Assembly: GCA_036924085.1 (NCBI GenBank)
Contig: JAVGWX010000013.1
Coordinates: forward strand, 39,879,893 to 39,943,892
Source of the DNA: Ariolimax columbianus
Lineage: Eukaryota; Mollusca; Gastropoda; Stylommatophora; Arionidae
Direction: 5' to 3'
DNA length: 64,000 nucleotides
Numbering within the stretch: position 1 is the stretch's first letter; each line of letters starts with the position of its first letter. Positions 10,151 to 20,980 of the stretch are shown in pieces. Made by a program: the position numbers and the translations under genes. Under the pieces are notes generated by a model that was given only the letters and a program-made list of their open reading frames with translations, was not told where the DNA came from and searched no databases.

Positions 10151-11497
10151 GTTAAGTTCAGTATTTTTCTGGCTTTTTAGTGCTGTGACTACGTCTAGAG
10201 CATCTGTAAGCAGGACTATGTGGCTTTCATTCCTTTTACCTCTCACCATTTCTTCCACTGCCGCCCTCAGTGCCTCTGCCTCCGCTTTGAAATTGCTTGT
10301 GTATTGTCCAGTAGCGAATGAAAGTGTTATTTTTCTGCCATTTGGTAGGCTCAGGAATGCTCCTGTCCCTCCGTACTGTGTTGTATTTGTTACGGAACCG
10401 TCGGTGTTTGCATGGGTCCAGTCCATGCTTGGGTAGTTTTCCGTTATGTAACTCAGAGTAGTATCTCTTCTTTCTTTTTCAGACTGGCAGTTTTTGTTTC
10501 TAATACCTGGTATATTTTCTACCACCTCTGGAAATATATGCTGCCTCCAGGCAGGTTTTCGTACAGTTGGGATGGGCTTTGGTGCTTTTAGTGCGTTCAT
10601 GGGGTTTTCGTGCATCTTCGCTTTGGCTATTTCTGCAAAGTTTCTTCGCTTTAGTTTCCCATTTACGAAATTGTTTAGTCTCTGGTGCATTGGATGGTCA
10701 GTCAGTCTTCTGAGTTTCTCTGATTGCAGCTGGGCTCTGCAGTCTCTTCTGTCGGTCATGGATTGCAGTTTTGTAATTTTTTCAAGTTCTACAATTGGCG
10801 TTGACTTCATGCCTCCTGTTATAACTCTCATGGCTTGGTTTTGGAGTTTGCTAACTTTATCGAAGTTCGCCTTTGCTGCTGTTGTCCATGCCGCAATGCC
10901 ATACTCGAGAACTGGTCTCACTCTTCCAGTGTACAGTTTCTTTAGTATGCTTTCGTCTGCTCCCCAGCTTGTGCCAGCACGTTTCCTCATGATTGCCATT
11001 CTTTGTCTGGCTCTCATTCGGTTTCTCTCGATCTGACTTTTCCATGTCATGCGCCGATCAAATGTGACTCCCAGGTAGTTTGGGTTATCGTTTGGCTGGA
11101 GGTAATTGCCGTTTAGACTTAATTTGCTGTTTTGGGGTTTGATTGATAGCGAGAATATTGTACATGTGGTTTTTTCCTCGTTTATTTTGACCAGCCGTGA
11201 GTTCTCCCACTCTTCCAGCGATGTTAGGGCCTGTTGCAACCGATTTCTTGCTATGGTGACATTTTTTTCAGAGGTCCACATAGCCAGGTCGTCTGCAAAC
11301 ATTGAGCTGTGAACTCTTCTTGGTATATTCTCTGTAATGTCATTTATATACACCAGGAAGAGTGTGGGTGACAGTACTCCCTGCTCAAGTTTCTTCTTTT
11401 TGCTCATCTGCCCTTGTACTTGGACTCAGGCCGTTCTGTTTTTGAGGTAGTGGTTGACCCACTTGTACATTTGTCCACAAACTTCACTTCTTCTTAG
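10142..11497 (-). pseudogene. LINE-A reverse transcriptase C-terminus plus RNase H N-terminal half
   Basis: An open frame of 421 codons (10,142-11,407), readable up to the truncation point at 11,497 through one TGA near 11,430 (KWVNHYLKNRTA upstream of it). QGVLSPTLFLVYIND at residues 9-23 is RT motif B'. FADD at 37-40 is the catalytic motif C. NPNYLGVTFDRRMTW at 108-122 and RPVLEYGIAAW at 164-174 are the thumb-region motifs of the jockey/CR1 group. RNase H follows: NTDGS (Asp336), AEAEAL (Glu378), LTDALDVV (Asp402). The frame ends at NMI-stop because of a frameshift at about 10,147-10,153. Homology to jockey-type elements is clear, but the exact clade is not resolved. Confidence 0.9.
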
Positions 11498-11589
11498 GTT
11501 GGAGTGTTTAAGTAGGGGTCACAGTTGTTAAGTCACATACGTTCTCATATTCGGTTTCTACCCTCGAATCTTCTTCTTTTCGCTTTTTT

Positions 11590-12225
11590 TTCACATGATT
11601 ATGCCTTTTAGCGTCTTATTATGAAGAGGTTTCTTAATATGTGCTTAGTAAAGTGATAGCTTCTGTTATTTCTGTTGTCCATCTTTTGCGAGGCCGGCCC
11701 TTGGCTTTGTATCCATTGTATATGTATAGCATCGCTTTCTGAGTGATAATATCTGATGTTAGTTGTGTTACGTGGTCGAACCATTTGATTTGTTGTCTCT
11801 TGATGAGATCTAGCACTGCTTGTTCTGTCGACCTGAATCCGTATTTTCGTTATTGATTCGATACATTCTTGTTACTCCACGAATTCATCGCAGGCATATC
11901 CCCTCTGTTGTTAGGATGTTTGTTTTATCTTTGTCAATGTTCAATTTTTGCACTCACAGCACAATGTGGGTAAGAATATCGTGTTGTATATCGTTCTTTT
12001 TGTATCCATTGCCACGTTTGTGCATCCCAATATCGGGGACATTTGCCCATTAGTTTGACATGCTTTATGACAAATGTTTTGTATTTCGGTGTTGCCTTTT
12101 CCATCTGTCAAGATTACGATACTTAGATAATCAACCTTCACAAACCGTAGCGTGGATTTGGCTATCGCGCAAATATTCACATGTGACCTTATAAGTGATC
12201 CCATCACATAAATCTTCACAAATTA
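11590..12225 (-). pseudogene. Non-LTR reverse transcriptase C-terminal relic (different LINE)
   Basis: The minus strand, in at least three frames, gives KVDYLSIVILTDGKGNTEI, then TKRTIYNTIFLPTLCCECKN (the post-RT MRIYNTVFVPTLTYGCESW block), then RGVTRMYRINNENI. It continues DLIKRQQIKWFDHVTQ and KAKGRPRKRWTTEI (11,634-11,816). The GxxxKGRPRKRW ending is shared by many LINE ORF2 C-termini. Frameshifts show an old copy. Its clade cannot be assigned from this part. Confidence 0.75.
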
Positions 12226-12557
12226 TGGCACCGCTTCTAAAGTAAAAAAACATTAGTAATCTACACAATTTACAGCTTTTCGGGTCACATAATTTTGTTG
12301 TAAGTGAATATTTAGATTCTGACGTTACATAAATCTTTACAATTTATGTATATTTTTTACTTCTAAAAGTAAAAGCAGAATATGTTTATACTTCCACATA
12401 ATTCTCTGTTATGCTTCCCTTCATATTGCCGTGTTATTAATTCTCTGCATTTACATGCTTCCCATTGCAGTGCTACTACCATATCAATGTTATAATGAAA
12501 TCAGAGAAATCACTGACGGTAGGAGAAAAGTGCTATGTATGCTCTGGATAGTTAAAA
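12226..12557. other. AT-rich, no gene recognised
   Basis: AT-rich sequence with a loosely repeated TTCACAAATTATG/TTTACAATTTATG phrase at about 12,215 and 12,335. Confidence 0.5.
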
Positions 12558-12862
12558 GGGATCAAGATGTTGAGCTGTGCATGAGTTGTAGCGATCAACG
12601 ATCTAAAAGCTGACTGCTAGCATCAGGACCAGCGAACCAGAGCTGTCAAGACCCTTCTCAACTTCCATATGGTGGTCCTGGAATACAGGCTGCAACAGAG
12701 CAGACTGGCTAAGGAGAAGGGATCGAAGAGGGAAGACTAACCAAGTACTCACAAATATCTGAAGTCGGTTGTGTCGATCCGAAAGGAGCAAATATCGCAT
12801 AACTACGGCACAACGCATTCCTTTTTCAGGCCTTCGTTGGGAGTTTGAGGACGAAAAAGAGG
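12558..12862 (+). mobile_element. SINE-1 copy B, diverged
   Basis: It opens GGGATCAAGATGTTGAGC and retains AGCTGACTGCTAGCATCAGG, TGGCTAAGGAGAAGGGATCG and ACTACGGCACAACGCATTCC. It then jumps from CATTCC to GGGAGTTTGAGGACGAA, so about 40 bp before the tail are lost. A GAA-rich stretch follows. No clear duplication. Confidence 0.8.
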
Positions 12863-13280
12863 AAGGTAGAACAAAGAAGAAGTAAAAGAAGAAGAAGTCG
12901 AGGAAGAAGAACAAGAAGAAGAGGAACAAGCCGAAGTATAGTTACAACTAAGAATGAAGATACTGGTATTTCAAGATAACAATGTCATAAAATTAAACTC
13001 ATCACTAGAATAACATGTCAGCTTTACTGCATGACTGCTCTTGGCCATGGACCATCAAGTGGCAATATGAAAAGTCGTGCAAACAGTGATGGGGTGGGGA
13101 TGGGGGAGGCGTAGGAGAGGAGGTGGGCGGGTAGTGGGAGAAGAGAACAATAAAGGAAGAAAAAGTAAAGAGAAACCCGATCTTGTATGGCATGAAACAC
13201 TGAATGGAAAAGCAAGGAGAGTAGAAATTGTTGAATTATTCAAAGGATAATTGGTTGTGGAAGGGTTGAACGATGCCAAC
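12863..13280. other. Purine-rich spacer, no gene recognised
   Basis: GAA-rich to about 12,940, then unique sequence. Nothing coding. Confidence 0.5.
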
Positions 13281-15040
13281 ACTTAACTTAACTTAACTTA
13301 ACGTCTTTATACTGGTTTAGAAGACCCTGCAGAGTCTGTATACAACCAGTTACATTTACATCACCTTGCTCTAAAATCTATGCGCATCCAGTTTATTCTT
13401 AAACGCATTAACTGTCCCTGCCTCCACCACCTCCCCTGGCAATGCATTCCAAGCAGACACCACTCTCTGACTAAAAAAATATTTCCTAATATCTAACCTG
13501 GACCTCTCTTTAATCAGCTTGTAGCTATGCCCTCGTGTTATTGTAGGTGGCTGTATTTTAAAAAACTTGTTATAGTCTAATTTATCGATTCCTCTGATCA
13601 TCTTATAAACCTGTATTAAGTCACCACGAATTCTTCTCTCTTCGAGACACTGTAGGCCTGTTTTTCTGAGTCGTTCCTAATAACTGTAATTCTGGAATCC
13701 CACTATCATCTTTGTCGCTCTTTTTTGTATTCTTTCTAGCATGTTTATGTCCCCTCTATGATAAGGACTCCACACCTGTACACAGTACTCCAATCTAGGT
13801 CTAACTAAAGCTTTATACAGTTTGACGATCACTTCCTTGCTCCTATGTTTAATATTTCTTTTTATCATACCTAACATTGCATTTGCTTTTTTCACTGCTA
13901 CCTTAACTTGCTCACTCACCTTTCCTGTATGATCTATTATAACCCCTAGGTCCCTTTCCTTATCTATCTTTCTAATATTGTTTTCTCCCATTCTGTATCT
14001 ATGTTCCATATTGGATCTACCCATGTGGATGACTGTACATTTATCTACATTAAACTCCATTTGCCAGCTTACAGACCATTCTCGAATTTTATCTAAATCC
14101 GACATCAATATATCCACTTCCGCTTTAGATGAGACACTACTGCATAGTTTTGTGTCATCAGCAAATTTTGCAATCATGGATCTCATATCAATGTCCAAAT
14201 CATTTATATATATCAAGAACAAAATTGGTCCCAAAATCGAGCCCTGTGGCACACCACTTTTCACTTCACTCCACTCAGAGTACTCCTTATTTATGCCCAC
14301 CCTCTGCCTTCTTCCTGTTAACCAATTTTCAATCCATTTGGCAACTTCGCCACCTATTCCATGTGATTTTAACTTTCGAAATAATCTTTGATGAGGTACT
14401 CTATCAAAGGCCTTTGCAAAGTCTAGATAAATAACATCCACTGGCTCCCCTTTATCTATGATTTTAGTAACCTCCTCCATGAATTCTAATAGATTTGTTA
14501 AGCATGATCTCCCTCTAGTAAACCCATGCTGACTATTTCTAATTAGATTAAATTTTTCTAAATGCATTACAATGTTTTCTTTGATTATTGACTCTAACAA
14601 TTTACAGACTATGCTCGTTAAACTCACCGGTCTATAATTTGCCGGATCTGATTTTTTGCCTTTTTTGAATAAGGGGATCACTCCCGCATCTTTCCAATCC
14701 CGTGGAACAATCCCTTTTGTAAGTGATTGAGAACATAATATAGCCAATGGTTTTGCTAGTTGGTTTCTAATTTCATACAGCAATTTTGGGTGAATACCAT
14801 CTTGACCTGGACATTTATTCACTTTCAACCCCTCCAATTTTTTACAAACCATTTCCTCTGTAATACAGATTGATCTTAATCCCGCTGTATCCATGTCTCT
14901 TTGAAAAATATCTATAGGCTCTGGGATCTCGGAGCAGTCCTCCTTTGTGAAGACTGTGCCAAAGTACTGATTAAGCATGATACTTGATGATGATTTGTGC
15001 GTCCACAACTTCAAAACGAAAATAGCCTCTGTGTCTTTTA
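13281..15040 (-). mobile_element. CR1/L2-like LINE, 5'-truncated, nearly intact ORF
   Basis: It runs right to left from about 15,040 to a 3' end of four TTAAG units (ACTTA ACTTA on the plus strand, 13,281-13,300). Its 3' untranslated end includes TTGTATACAGACTCTGCAGG, also found at 5,802-5,884 and 23,150-23,200. The apurinic-type endonuclease and 5' part are missing. The RT frame is complete apart from a single stop codon, so this copy is probably young compared with most here. No target-site duplication was identified. Confidence 0.9.
13371..15014 (-). pseudogene. CR1/L2-like reverse transcriptase with one in-frame TAG
   Basis: 445 codons from 15,014 to a TAG at 13,677-13,679, then the same frame continues open to a natural stop at 13,371. 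Motifs: CPGQDGIHPKLLYE (residues 68-81), ANYRPVSLTSIVCKLLE (125-141), YLDFAKAFDRVPH (196-208, catalytic Asp198), SGVPQGSILGP (253-263), FADDTKLC (284-291, catalytic Asp pair), KERDLGVIID, RPRLEYCVQVWSPY. Past the stop come ERLRKTGLQCLEERRIRGDL and FFSQRVVSAWNALPGEVVEA, the standard CR1-group C-terminus. Related ORFs carry Lys or Glu before ERLR, so TAG is one substitution from sense. The function is reverse transcription of the element's own RNA. Confidence 0.92.
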
Positions 15041-15174
15041 GATTAACCTAAACGTATCCTTCAGAAAACTTAACCACTGGTCGCGAATAAAATGTAAAAA
15101 ATTTCAGTATAGTAAGTCACACGTAAGGTGTGGTAGTCAGTTATCTATCTGGCTGTCTGTTTCTTCAATTACCA

Positions 15175-15290
15175 TAATTCGTGTACCAATTTTCAGCTGA
15201 GTTGACTGAAGCACAACGGTTGCGGAAGTTGAACCCGAACCTTTGTCGCGAAAAGCGAGTGCTCTACCATTATACTAATGAGACGCTCTC
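15175..15290 (-). mobile_element. tRNA-headed SINE (SINE-T2) fragment
   Basis: The reverse complement gives TTAGTATAATGGTAGAGCAC (A-box region), then GGTTCGGGTTCAACTTCCGC (B box GGTTCAACTTCC), then GCTTCAGTCAACTCAGCTGA. The last matches the core CAGTCGACCCAGCTG shared by the SINE-T2 copies at 28.3, 38.6 and 52.6 kb. The putative anticodon arm has a 4-bp stem and 5-base loop, so this is not a functional tRNA gene. Confidence 0.65.
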
Positions 15291-16149
15291 TGAATGTCGT
15301 GAGCGACGAAAACTTCTTCAACAGTACAAAAAATAATTGCAAAATGGTACGTTCTTGGTACCTCTCTCTGCTCAGCTGTCAGTTTCACTTCTAGACCTCC
15401 CGCAAACTTCTGGCATACCAGAAGAGAAATAGCCCGACTTAGAAACGACATCATTCTCCATTAGTTTTCCCCTAGAGGTCCGGAAGAAAGCACCTGTTTT
15501 TGTTGAGAATGCCAACCCCTCGAACCACCAGCGAGGTGTCAAGAGAAACAAAAATGCGCCCGTCTAGAGAATTTCTTTCAAGGCACATTCTCTCCCAACT
15601 TCCAGTAAATCTTGGCACAGTAGGACGCGATGAAAGGTCCGATACAGATGGGTGAGCACCGACACGTTGGAGATATGTTGTGAAGTATGCAGGGGGTCTG
15701 AACTTTTTCTGAAGCGTGAACTATTCTCCCTGACTCCTTGCCGTACAACACATTGGTCTACATAGATCTAACTAGCTACATGACTTAATGTAAGTGTGGT
15801 GCGAGGCGTCGAGAAATGAAACTAAGTGGACAGAAACATTCACAAGTGCGGCTCAGTTCCAGCACTGAGACAGACACTAAACGAAATCAACGTTAAGGCT
15901 AAAAGGTCTTCGTCAGGTACAAGAACACAAAAACCTAACAAACTACAACAACACATAGAATGGACCTCACACCTGATGCAACACCATCTCGGCCGGCAGC
16001 CATTAGCTAAAGAGTGGCCAGGAAAGTGGGAATAAGATACGTCAGTAGTGACAAGGTAGGCCAGACAATGAAATGGTCAAGCCGATTACTCTAGAATATA
16101 TGACAAAATGTATACACATTATTTCGTTCATATGTCCAAACATACACCC
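15291..16149. other. No gene recognised
   Basis: Mixed-composition unique sequence with no sustained coding or repeat signal. Confidence 0.45.
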
Positions 16150-16510
16150 AATTGCAAATAGAAACCAATACATGAGAATACATACATTTAAAGCTATCAA
16201 CAATTGATCAAACAGTAAATCAATAACTCAAACCATCACGTCAAAAAAAAAACTTAGCATTCAATTAATCAGAAAATCGGTCTTTCGAACAATCAGAAAA
16301 CGAAACAATTGAATGGTCAGTCAATCGATCAGTCAATACATCTATTACTTAACCAATGAGTCAAAGAAACACGCAATCACTCAATGAATCAGTTAATCCG
16401 TCCCTCGAGCAATCAGTCAACGAAACAACCAAATGTTCAGGCAGTCGATCAGTAAATCAATAAGTAAATAAATCAACAAATCAACCACTCAATCAATCAC
16501 TCAATCAAAA
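16150..16510. repeat. Degenerate TCAA/TCAG tetranucleotide repeat
   Basis: A long run built from AATCAATCAGTCAATCAA-like tetramers, with a longer-range repeat of about 110-120 bp (for example AATCAGAAAATCGGTC and AATCAGTTAATCCGTC). An old simple-sequence expansion. Confidence 0.75.
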
Positions 16511-16599
16511 TCTGGTATCTTCTTGTGGTGCATTTTTCTGTAAATAAATGTGTGCGGCGTTCTACTGCACTGAGGTGTCCGTTCGAATTAAATTTCTAT

Positions 16600-17262
16600 T
16601 TATTATGTCATGTCTCGGCCTCACAGATTTCCTGATAGTATTCTCAGTATCGCGTTAGCAGACCCTTCTATAGGCATGCGAAACATGGACAGTCTACAGT
16701 GTTCATGTCTGCAAACTCAGCCGTTTCCACATGAGCCTGGCTTCGCAGTCTACTCACTATCGGTTGGCATGACAGAGTATCCAACTATGCAGTCATCATC
16801 AGGCCGAGACTTTCTGGCATTCATACGTTGATGCAGAGAGCCAAGATCAGATGAATTGGGCATGTTGTTCGCTTGCCCGATGACCATCTCATTGAGCAAC
16901 TGTTGTACGGTCAGATCAAGACAGATAAGAGTCTGTTGGGGAGACAGGAAATCGATTCAATCACTTTATCACTTTGTTGAGAAGTTTTGCCCTTTATGTC
17001 CTTTCTTGTGAGCTGCTTGCTCTGAACCAAACAGCCTGTCGCACTGCCATCACACGTGGTGCTCAAATCGATGAGAAGATAGTCATTACTGAGCTTCGAA
17101 GAATACAAGCTGCACGACAAGACAGAATGCAAGACGGCCCAATTACTAACGCTGTGTCCCAAGTGCGGTAAAGTTTGCAGCTCTCAGATCGGATTGAACA
17201 GTCACAAACGGGCACATCTGAATACACACGTCTGACGCTGTAGTCATCTTTGCTTACGATAT
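16600..17262 (+). pseudogene. LINE RT C-terminus with a C2H2 zinc-finger tail
   Basis: Plus-strand relic in shifting frames. ACETWTVYSVHVCKLSRFH (about 16,677) is the post-RT CESWT...LxRFH block. IGHVVRLPDDHLIEQLLYGQ (about 16,857) is the WxGHVxRMPDxRLPKQLLYG block. Then come RTAITRGAQIDEKIV and RRIQAARQDRM, and finally CPKCGKVCSSQ...GLNSHKRAH (about 17,155-17,215), a Cys-Cys-His-His finger. C-terminal C2H2 fingers follow RT in some non-LTR lineages and probably bind nucleic acid. The 3' sequence GTAGTCATCTTTGCTTACGA resembles the conserved end of that group. A premature TGA precedes IGHVV. Confidence 0.75.
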
Positions 17263-18341
17263 GGCAGCTATAATTAATAGTAGGCTCTTGATAAAAAAAA
17301 AACTTTCTACCTAAGAAAATTATCAATTCTTACTTTCAGCTGACATGTCTATATTTGTTTTTTGGCTTATAGTTTATGCAGAGTAGTGTAGTTGCACCTT
17401 GCTAAATTCGTTCTAGTTTACTTTTACTGTAAGCGTGGCAGGTTACAGCGTTATTTAGCGATACTCGCCGTTCTGGTCTCGACAACATATGAACGAACCA
17501 AACTTTTAATGAGCGCATAATTTGTCTTTGTTTTCTTTTCCGTGGTGCTCCGAAAAAAATATTTTCACAAACATCTTTCTATAGCATAACCTAGCATTGT
17601 TCCAGGATTTATTATCTACCATGGGCGGCCTTTGTTGATCACGGTTCCACGGTAACCGATGGGGGCAAGTAATCTTCAGTTTCCAAGCCTGAATAGTTGC
17701 CTTTGTCAGGTTTATCGCCCTTATCCGACTCGTGATCCACCCATATTGGACAATAGTGTCACTCCACCCTATTCCAAAATGCCTTTACAGGGATTCACAA
17801 CTTAAACGAACTCAGATCTTGTGTGATATAATGATTATAAAATAAACCAGGTCACAGACTATAACCATGCCCTGGCTGGCAAGGCGTCGAGAAGGTAAAA
17901 AGCTGAACACAGACGATGCCTTTTTGTCCAGATAATTGGGTTTTTCTTTTCACTTCTAGTCACATCTTATCTGTTCAAGGGGGGACGTGATGGAAGGGAT
18001 GTTTTCCTGGAGTTTAATCCTAAGTATGTATGCGGTTTCCTAGAGATTGGCATTTAAATGTATGACCTGTTAAGAAATAAGCCGGCATGAACAGGTATGG
18101 CGTTTGTAGGCGAGAATACAAAAGAGAAAGGTGTTAATGAATTCATGACAAAGTATATGCGTTTATTGCGTCTCAGAGAGTAGGGTAAAACGTATCTTCA
18201 CAGCTTTTAACTAAATAAAACACAAGATCGGACTACTGGCCCAAACAACAGATTTAATCCTGTGGTGGGTTCCAATTCGCTGTGGGGGTAATTGGAAACG
18301 AGAAAGCAGATTAGGAAGCAAAGACATTTATAAAACGACCA
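17263..18341. other. No gene recognised
   Basis: Unique-looking sequence. At 17,978-17,992, CAAGGGGGGACGTGATG resembles a polypurine tract followed by TG, as before an LTR. No LTR pair or other retroviral-type feature was found, so this is not called. Confidence 0.4.
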
Positions 18342-18887
18342 ATGAGAACGGAATGGAGAGATCAGTACAAAGTGTACAAGCCAATGAGAACGGAATGGAG
18401 AGATCAGTACAAAGTGTACAAGCCAATGAGAACGGAATGGAGAGATCCGTACAAAGTGTACAAGCCAATGAGAACGGAATGGAGAGATCAGTACAAAGTG
18501 TACAAGCCAATGAGAACGGAATGGAGAGATCAGTACAAAGTGTACAAGCCAATGAGAACGGAATGGAGAGATCAGTACAAAGTGTACAAGCCAATGAAAA
18601 CGGAATGGAGAGATCAGTACAAAGTGTACAAGACAATGAGAACGGAATGGAGAGATCAGTACAAAGTGTACAAGCCAATGAGAACGGAATGGAGAGATCA
18701 GTACAAAGTGTACAAGCCAATGAGAACGGAATGGAGAGATCAGTACAAAGTGTACAAGCCAATGAGAACGGAATGGAGAGATCAGTACAAAGTGTACAAG
18801 CCAATGAGAACGGAATGGAGAGATCAGTACAAAGTGTACAAGCCAATGAGAACGGAATGGAGAGATCAGTACAAAGTGTACAAGCCA
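18342..18887. repeat. 42-bp tandem array, 13 copies
   Basis: Unit ATGAGAACGGAATGGAGAGA, then TCAGTACAAAGTGTACAAGC, then CA. Thirteen units are almost identical, with single changes in units 3, 6 and 7 (TCCGTAC, GAAAACGG, AAGACAATG). Because 42 is a multiple of three and the unit lacks stops in several frames, open frames of 170-290 codons appear on both strands with 14-residue periodicity. These are consequences of the array and not evidence of a gene. Each unit holds GTACAAAGTGTAC, an imperfect palindrome. Confidence 0.97.
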
Positions 18888-19835
18888 GAAAATGACAACA
18901 TTTATTCGGCAGAGATTGGCAGACAAAGATTCAGCACGAAACATTGCAGACTCAATGGTCACCTCCATGAAATGTTTCTTAGTCACCGCCACATGCGATT
19001 GCAGATCATCGAAGCAAACACCAAAACATATCGTGTTACACTTCTACAGGATGAGTATTCGGCCCCATGCCCTAACCTTCAAATCTCTTCTTACTGGCAG
19101 GTTCACAATCTTCACCTCATGCCTCTTATTTTGGGCCGTAAGCCATGGCAAGTTCAGTCTGGGGTAGTCCTTTCTGTCTCTCTCCAGTTGAGGCCCAGCG
19201 ACTGAAGCTCATTTTCAGTCTATTGTCCGTTTTTTTCTGGGTTTACCTCTGTTTCTTTTCCCTTGTGAATTACCACAAAAGATCTGTCTGGCCGTGTTTG
19301 ATGCTGATTTCTGTATCGTGTGTCCTATCCAACCCCATTTGCTACGTTTGATATGTGGCTCTAATGATTGATGTTTGGTCCATTTTCATAGGTCTGCATT
19401 CCTTACCATATCTAACAGCTTGCACCCATTCGCTCCCGTAGACATTTATTGATGACGGTGGTCTTTTTCTTTGCTCCTCTTTCAAGACGTGGTACTAAGA
19501 CATCTTAAGGTAAGACCCGAAATAAGACTGATGAGGTCTTGAATGACCAGTTGAACGAAGACAGTTGCCTTCACCAGATTTGCCGAAACGATACTTCTAA
19601 TTTCCCTACTCTTTTTGTAACGCCACAAACATTTAGACGTGTCCATTTTTTTGGTACATCAGTTGTCTTGTAAATCCATGAAATTGCCATAAAACACTGA
19701 TAGTGTTCCTAATCAGATCGACACATCTGTTAAGTTTCCACGATAAACATATTTATTAGATCTACATAAACAAATTAAAACATAAGACGATTGTCCCTGG
19801 TGAAGGCTGCGGTAATCCATGCAGACAAGCAAAAC
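18888..19835. other. No gene recognised
   Basis: No repeat family or coding motif recognised. The open frames entering from the 42-bp array carry no domain. Confidence 0.4.
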
Positions 19836-20060
19836 ATAGATGCGTAGGTCACATGTTGCGACGAAACAAAGGTTGATGGTGTACAGCGACAGCAGTCTGG
19901 TACCCCCGAGGTAAGAAGAGACAACGGGGAAGCCCTCCCTTGCGTTGGTCAGACTCCCTTGCTGTACGCTGCAACATCCGAGATGCCTCTAGACGAGCAC
20001 TTACCACGAACTGGACTTCCGTGGCCAAAGTGGAGACAATGTTGAGACCTACAGCTAAAC
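19836..20060 (+). pseudogene. LINE C-terminal relic (GRPP-type)
   Basis: The plus strand reads RCVGHMLRRNKG, then AVWYPRGKKRQRGSPPLRWSDS (codons near 19,905-19,960), then ASRRALTTNWTSVAKVE. This matches the RxxGHxLRR ... WxPxGKRxRGRPPxRWxDxL block ending many LINE ORF2 proteins. One stop and one frame change are present. Confidence 0.7.
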
Positions 20061-20499
20061 TGAAGAACGATCATCAAGATCAAGATAAAAAAAACAAATT
20101 AAACAGACTGATCTCAGAAAAGTCGGTTCCAACAACCTAACTTCATCAGGCTCAAGAATGGGATTAACCTTCCAAATCTATGTGAAAACTCTAAAAAAAT
20201 CGTTTAAAATTGTGTAAAATTCAAAAAGCAATTGTATTGCTATCGGTGGGGGTGGAAGTGGTTTCGTTTTCGATTAAGCTGTTCCTATTGTAAAATCGGT
20301 ATTAACAAACGGATACACCGGTGAGTATACAGAGACAATGCCCCAGGCAAATTGTTATGCCAATGGTTCAGTAAAAGATAAATGGCTGCTTACTCAGATC
20401 AGCAGTGTTAAAGTAGCATTGCAAAATAACGTACATGGAAATCTTGCAGATAAACAAAGAAGAAACCGCGAAATTGTAAGTAAGGAGAAGAAATTTGAT
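20061..20499. other. No gene recognised
   Basis: AT-rich stretch with no coding or repeat motif seen. Confidence 0.45.
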
Positions 20500-20690
20500 T
20501 TTAAATAGGACACATAAATAAGGAAACCAAATGACAACACTACACGGCAGTCTCTGTTTTGAAACCATAGGGGAAAACACATAGAGGCTGGCCAAAACAC
20601 GCATGGAGAAAACAGCTGGAGACAAACTTAACAGAAGACGACGAAGACGTGGCGAGTTGGAACAGATGGCTCATTGAAGGATAGATTGCT
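20500..20690 (+). pseudogene. Second LINE C-terminal relic, different family
   Basis: IRKPNDNTTRQSL, then (shifted frame) GKTHRGWPKHAWRKQLETNL (near 20,570-20,630), then VASWNRWLIEG. This is the TLRKPxxxITRQSLxWNPQGKRxRGRPKxTWRRxLE pattern. It is distinct from the fragment at 19.84-20.06 kb. It is truncated on both sides. Confidence 0.65.
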
Positions 20691-20980
20691 CGGTATTTGT
20701 CGAATACCTGTGCTCTATAGGGAGCTGGTGGGTTTGATAATTGATGCCAGCCCTGCACAGAGTCGGAACAACCTTTGTAGATTTATGGGTGGAAGGAGCG
20801 GGAGTGAGTACGTTATGGGGGAATGACATGCTGGGCGCGGCCGGAGCCAGCCAATTAACCTCTGACAGCGAGTCTGTCAGTGTGAATGACTGGCAAGCCG
20901 ACATGTTGATGATTGCTTCTCTTCGACACACGCCAGCAATTTGCCGGAGATCTGCGCCCGACTGCCAGCGAGTGTCACGC

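Larger units (their letters stand above)
9588..11497 (-). mobile_element. LINE-A, longest copy: jockey-like non-LTR retrotransposon
   Basis: A 1.9-kb 5'-truncated element running right to left. It has the C-terminal half of a reverse transcriptase, a connection region, RNase H, a Cys-rich tail and a (GAA)n end (TTC repeats at 9,588-9,603). It is flanked by GTTGGAGTGTTT at 9,576-9,587 and 11,498-11,509, a perfect 12-bp target-site duplication. The plus-strand frames over it (for example 10,494-11,036) are shadows. Non-LTR elements copy RNA into the genome at a nicked target. This copy lacks endonuclease and the first RT motifs, so it cannot move by itself. Confidence 0.9.

Noticed and set aside
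10494..11036. 180-codon plus-strand ORF
   Set aside because: It is antisense to the LINE-A reverse transcriptase, whose catalytic motifs identify the real coding strand.
15221..15285. Functional tRNA gene on the minus strand
   Set aside because: A and B boxes are present, but the anticodon arm does not form a normal 5-bp stem with a 7-base loop. The flank continues into the SINE-T2 core.
17975..18000. Polypurine tract and LTR start (AAGGGGGGACGTG)
   Set aside because: No second LTR, integrase, protease or primer-binding site was found anywhere in the window.
18207..19205. Repetitive protein-like ORFs of 170-287 codons
   Set aside because: Generated by the 42-bp array on both strands. No signal peptide or domain is convincing, and unit variants show no coding bias I can see.
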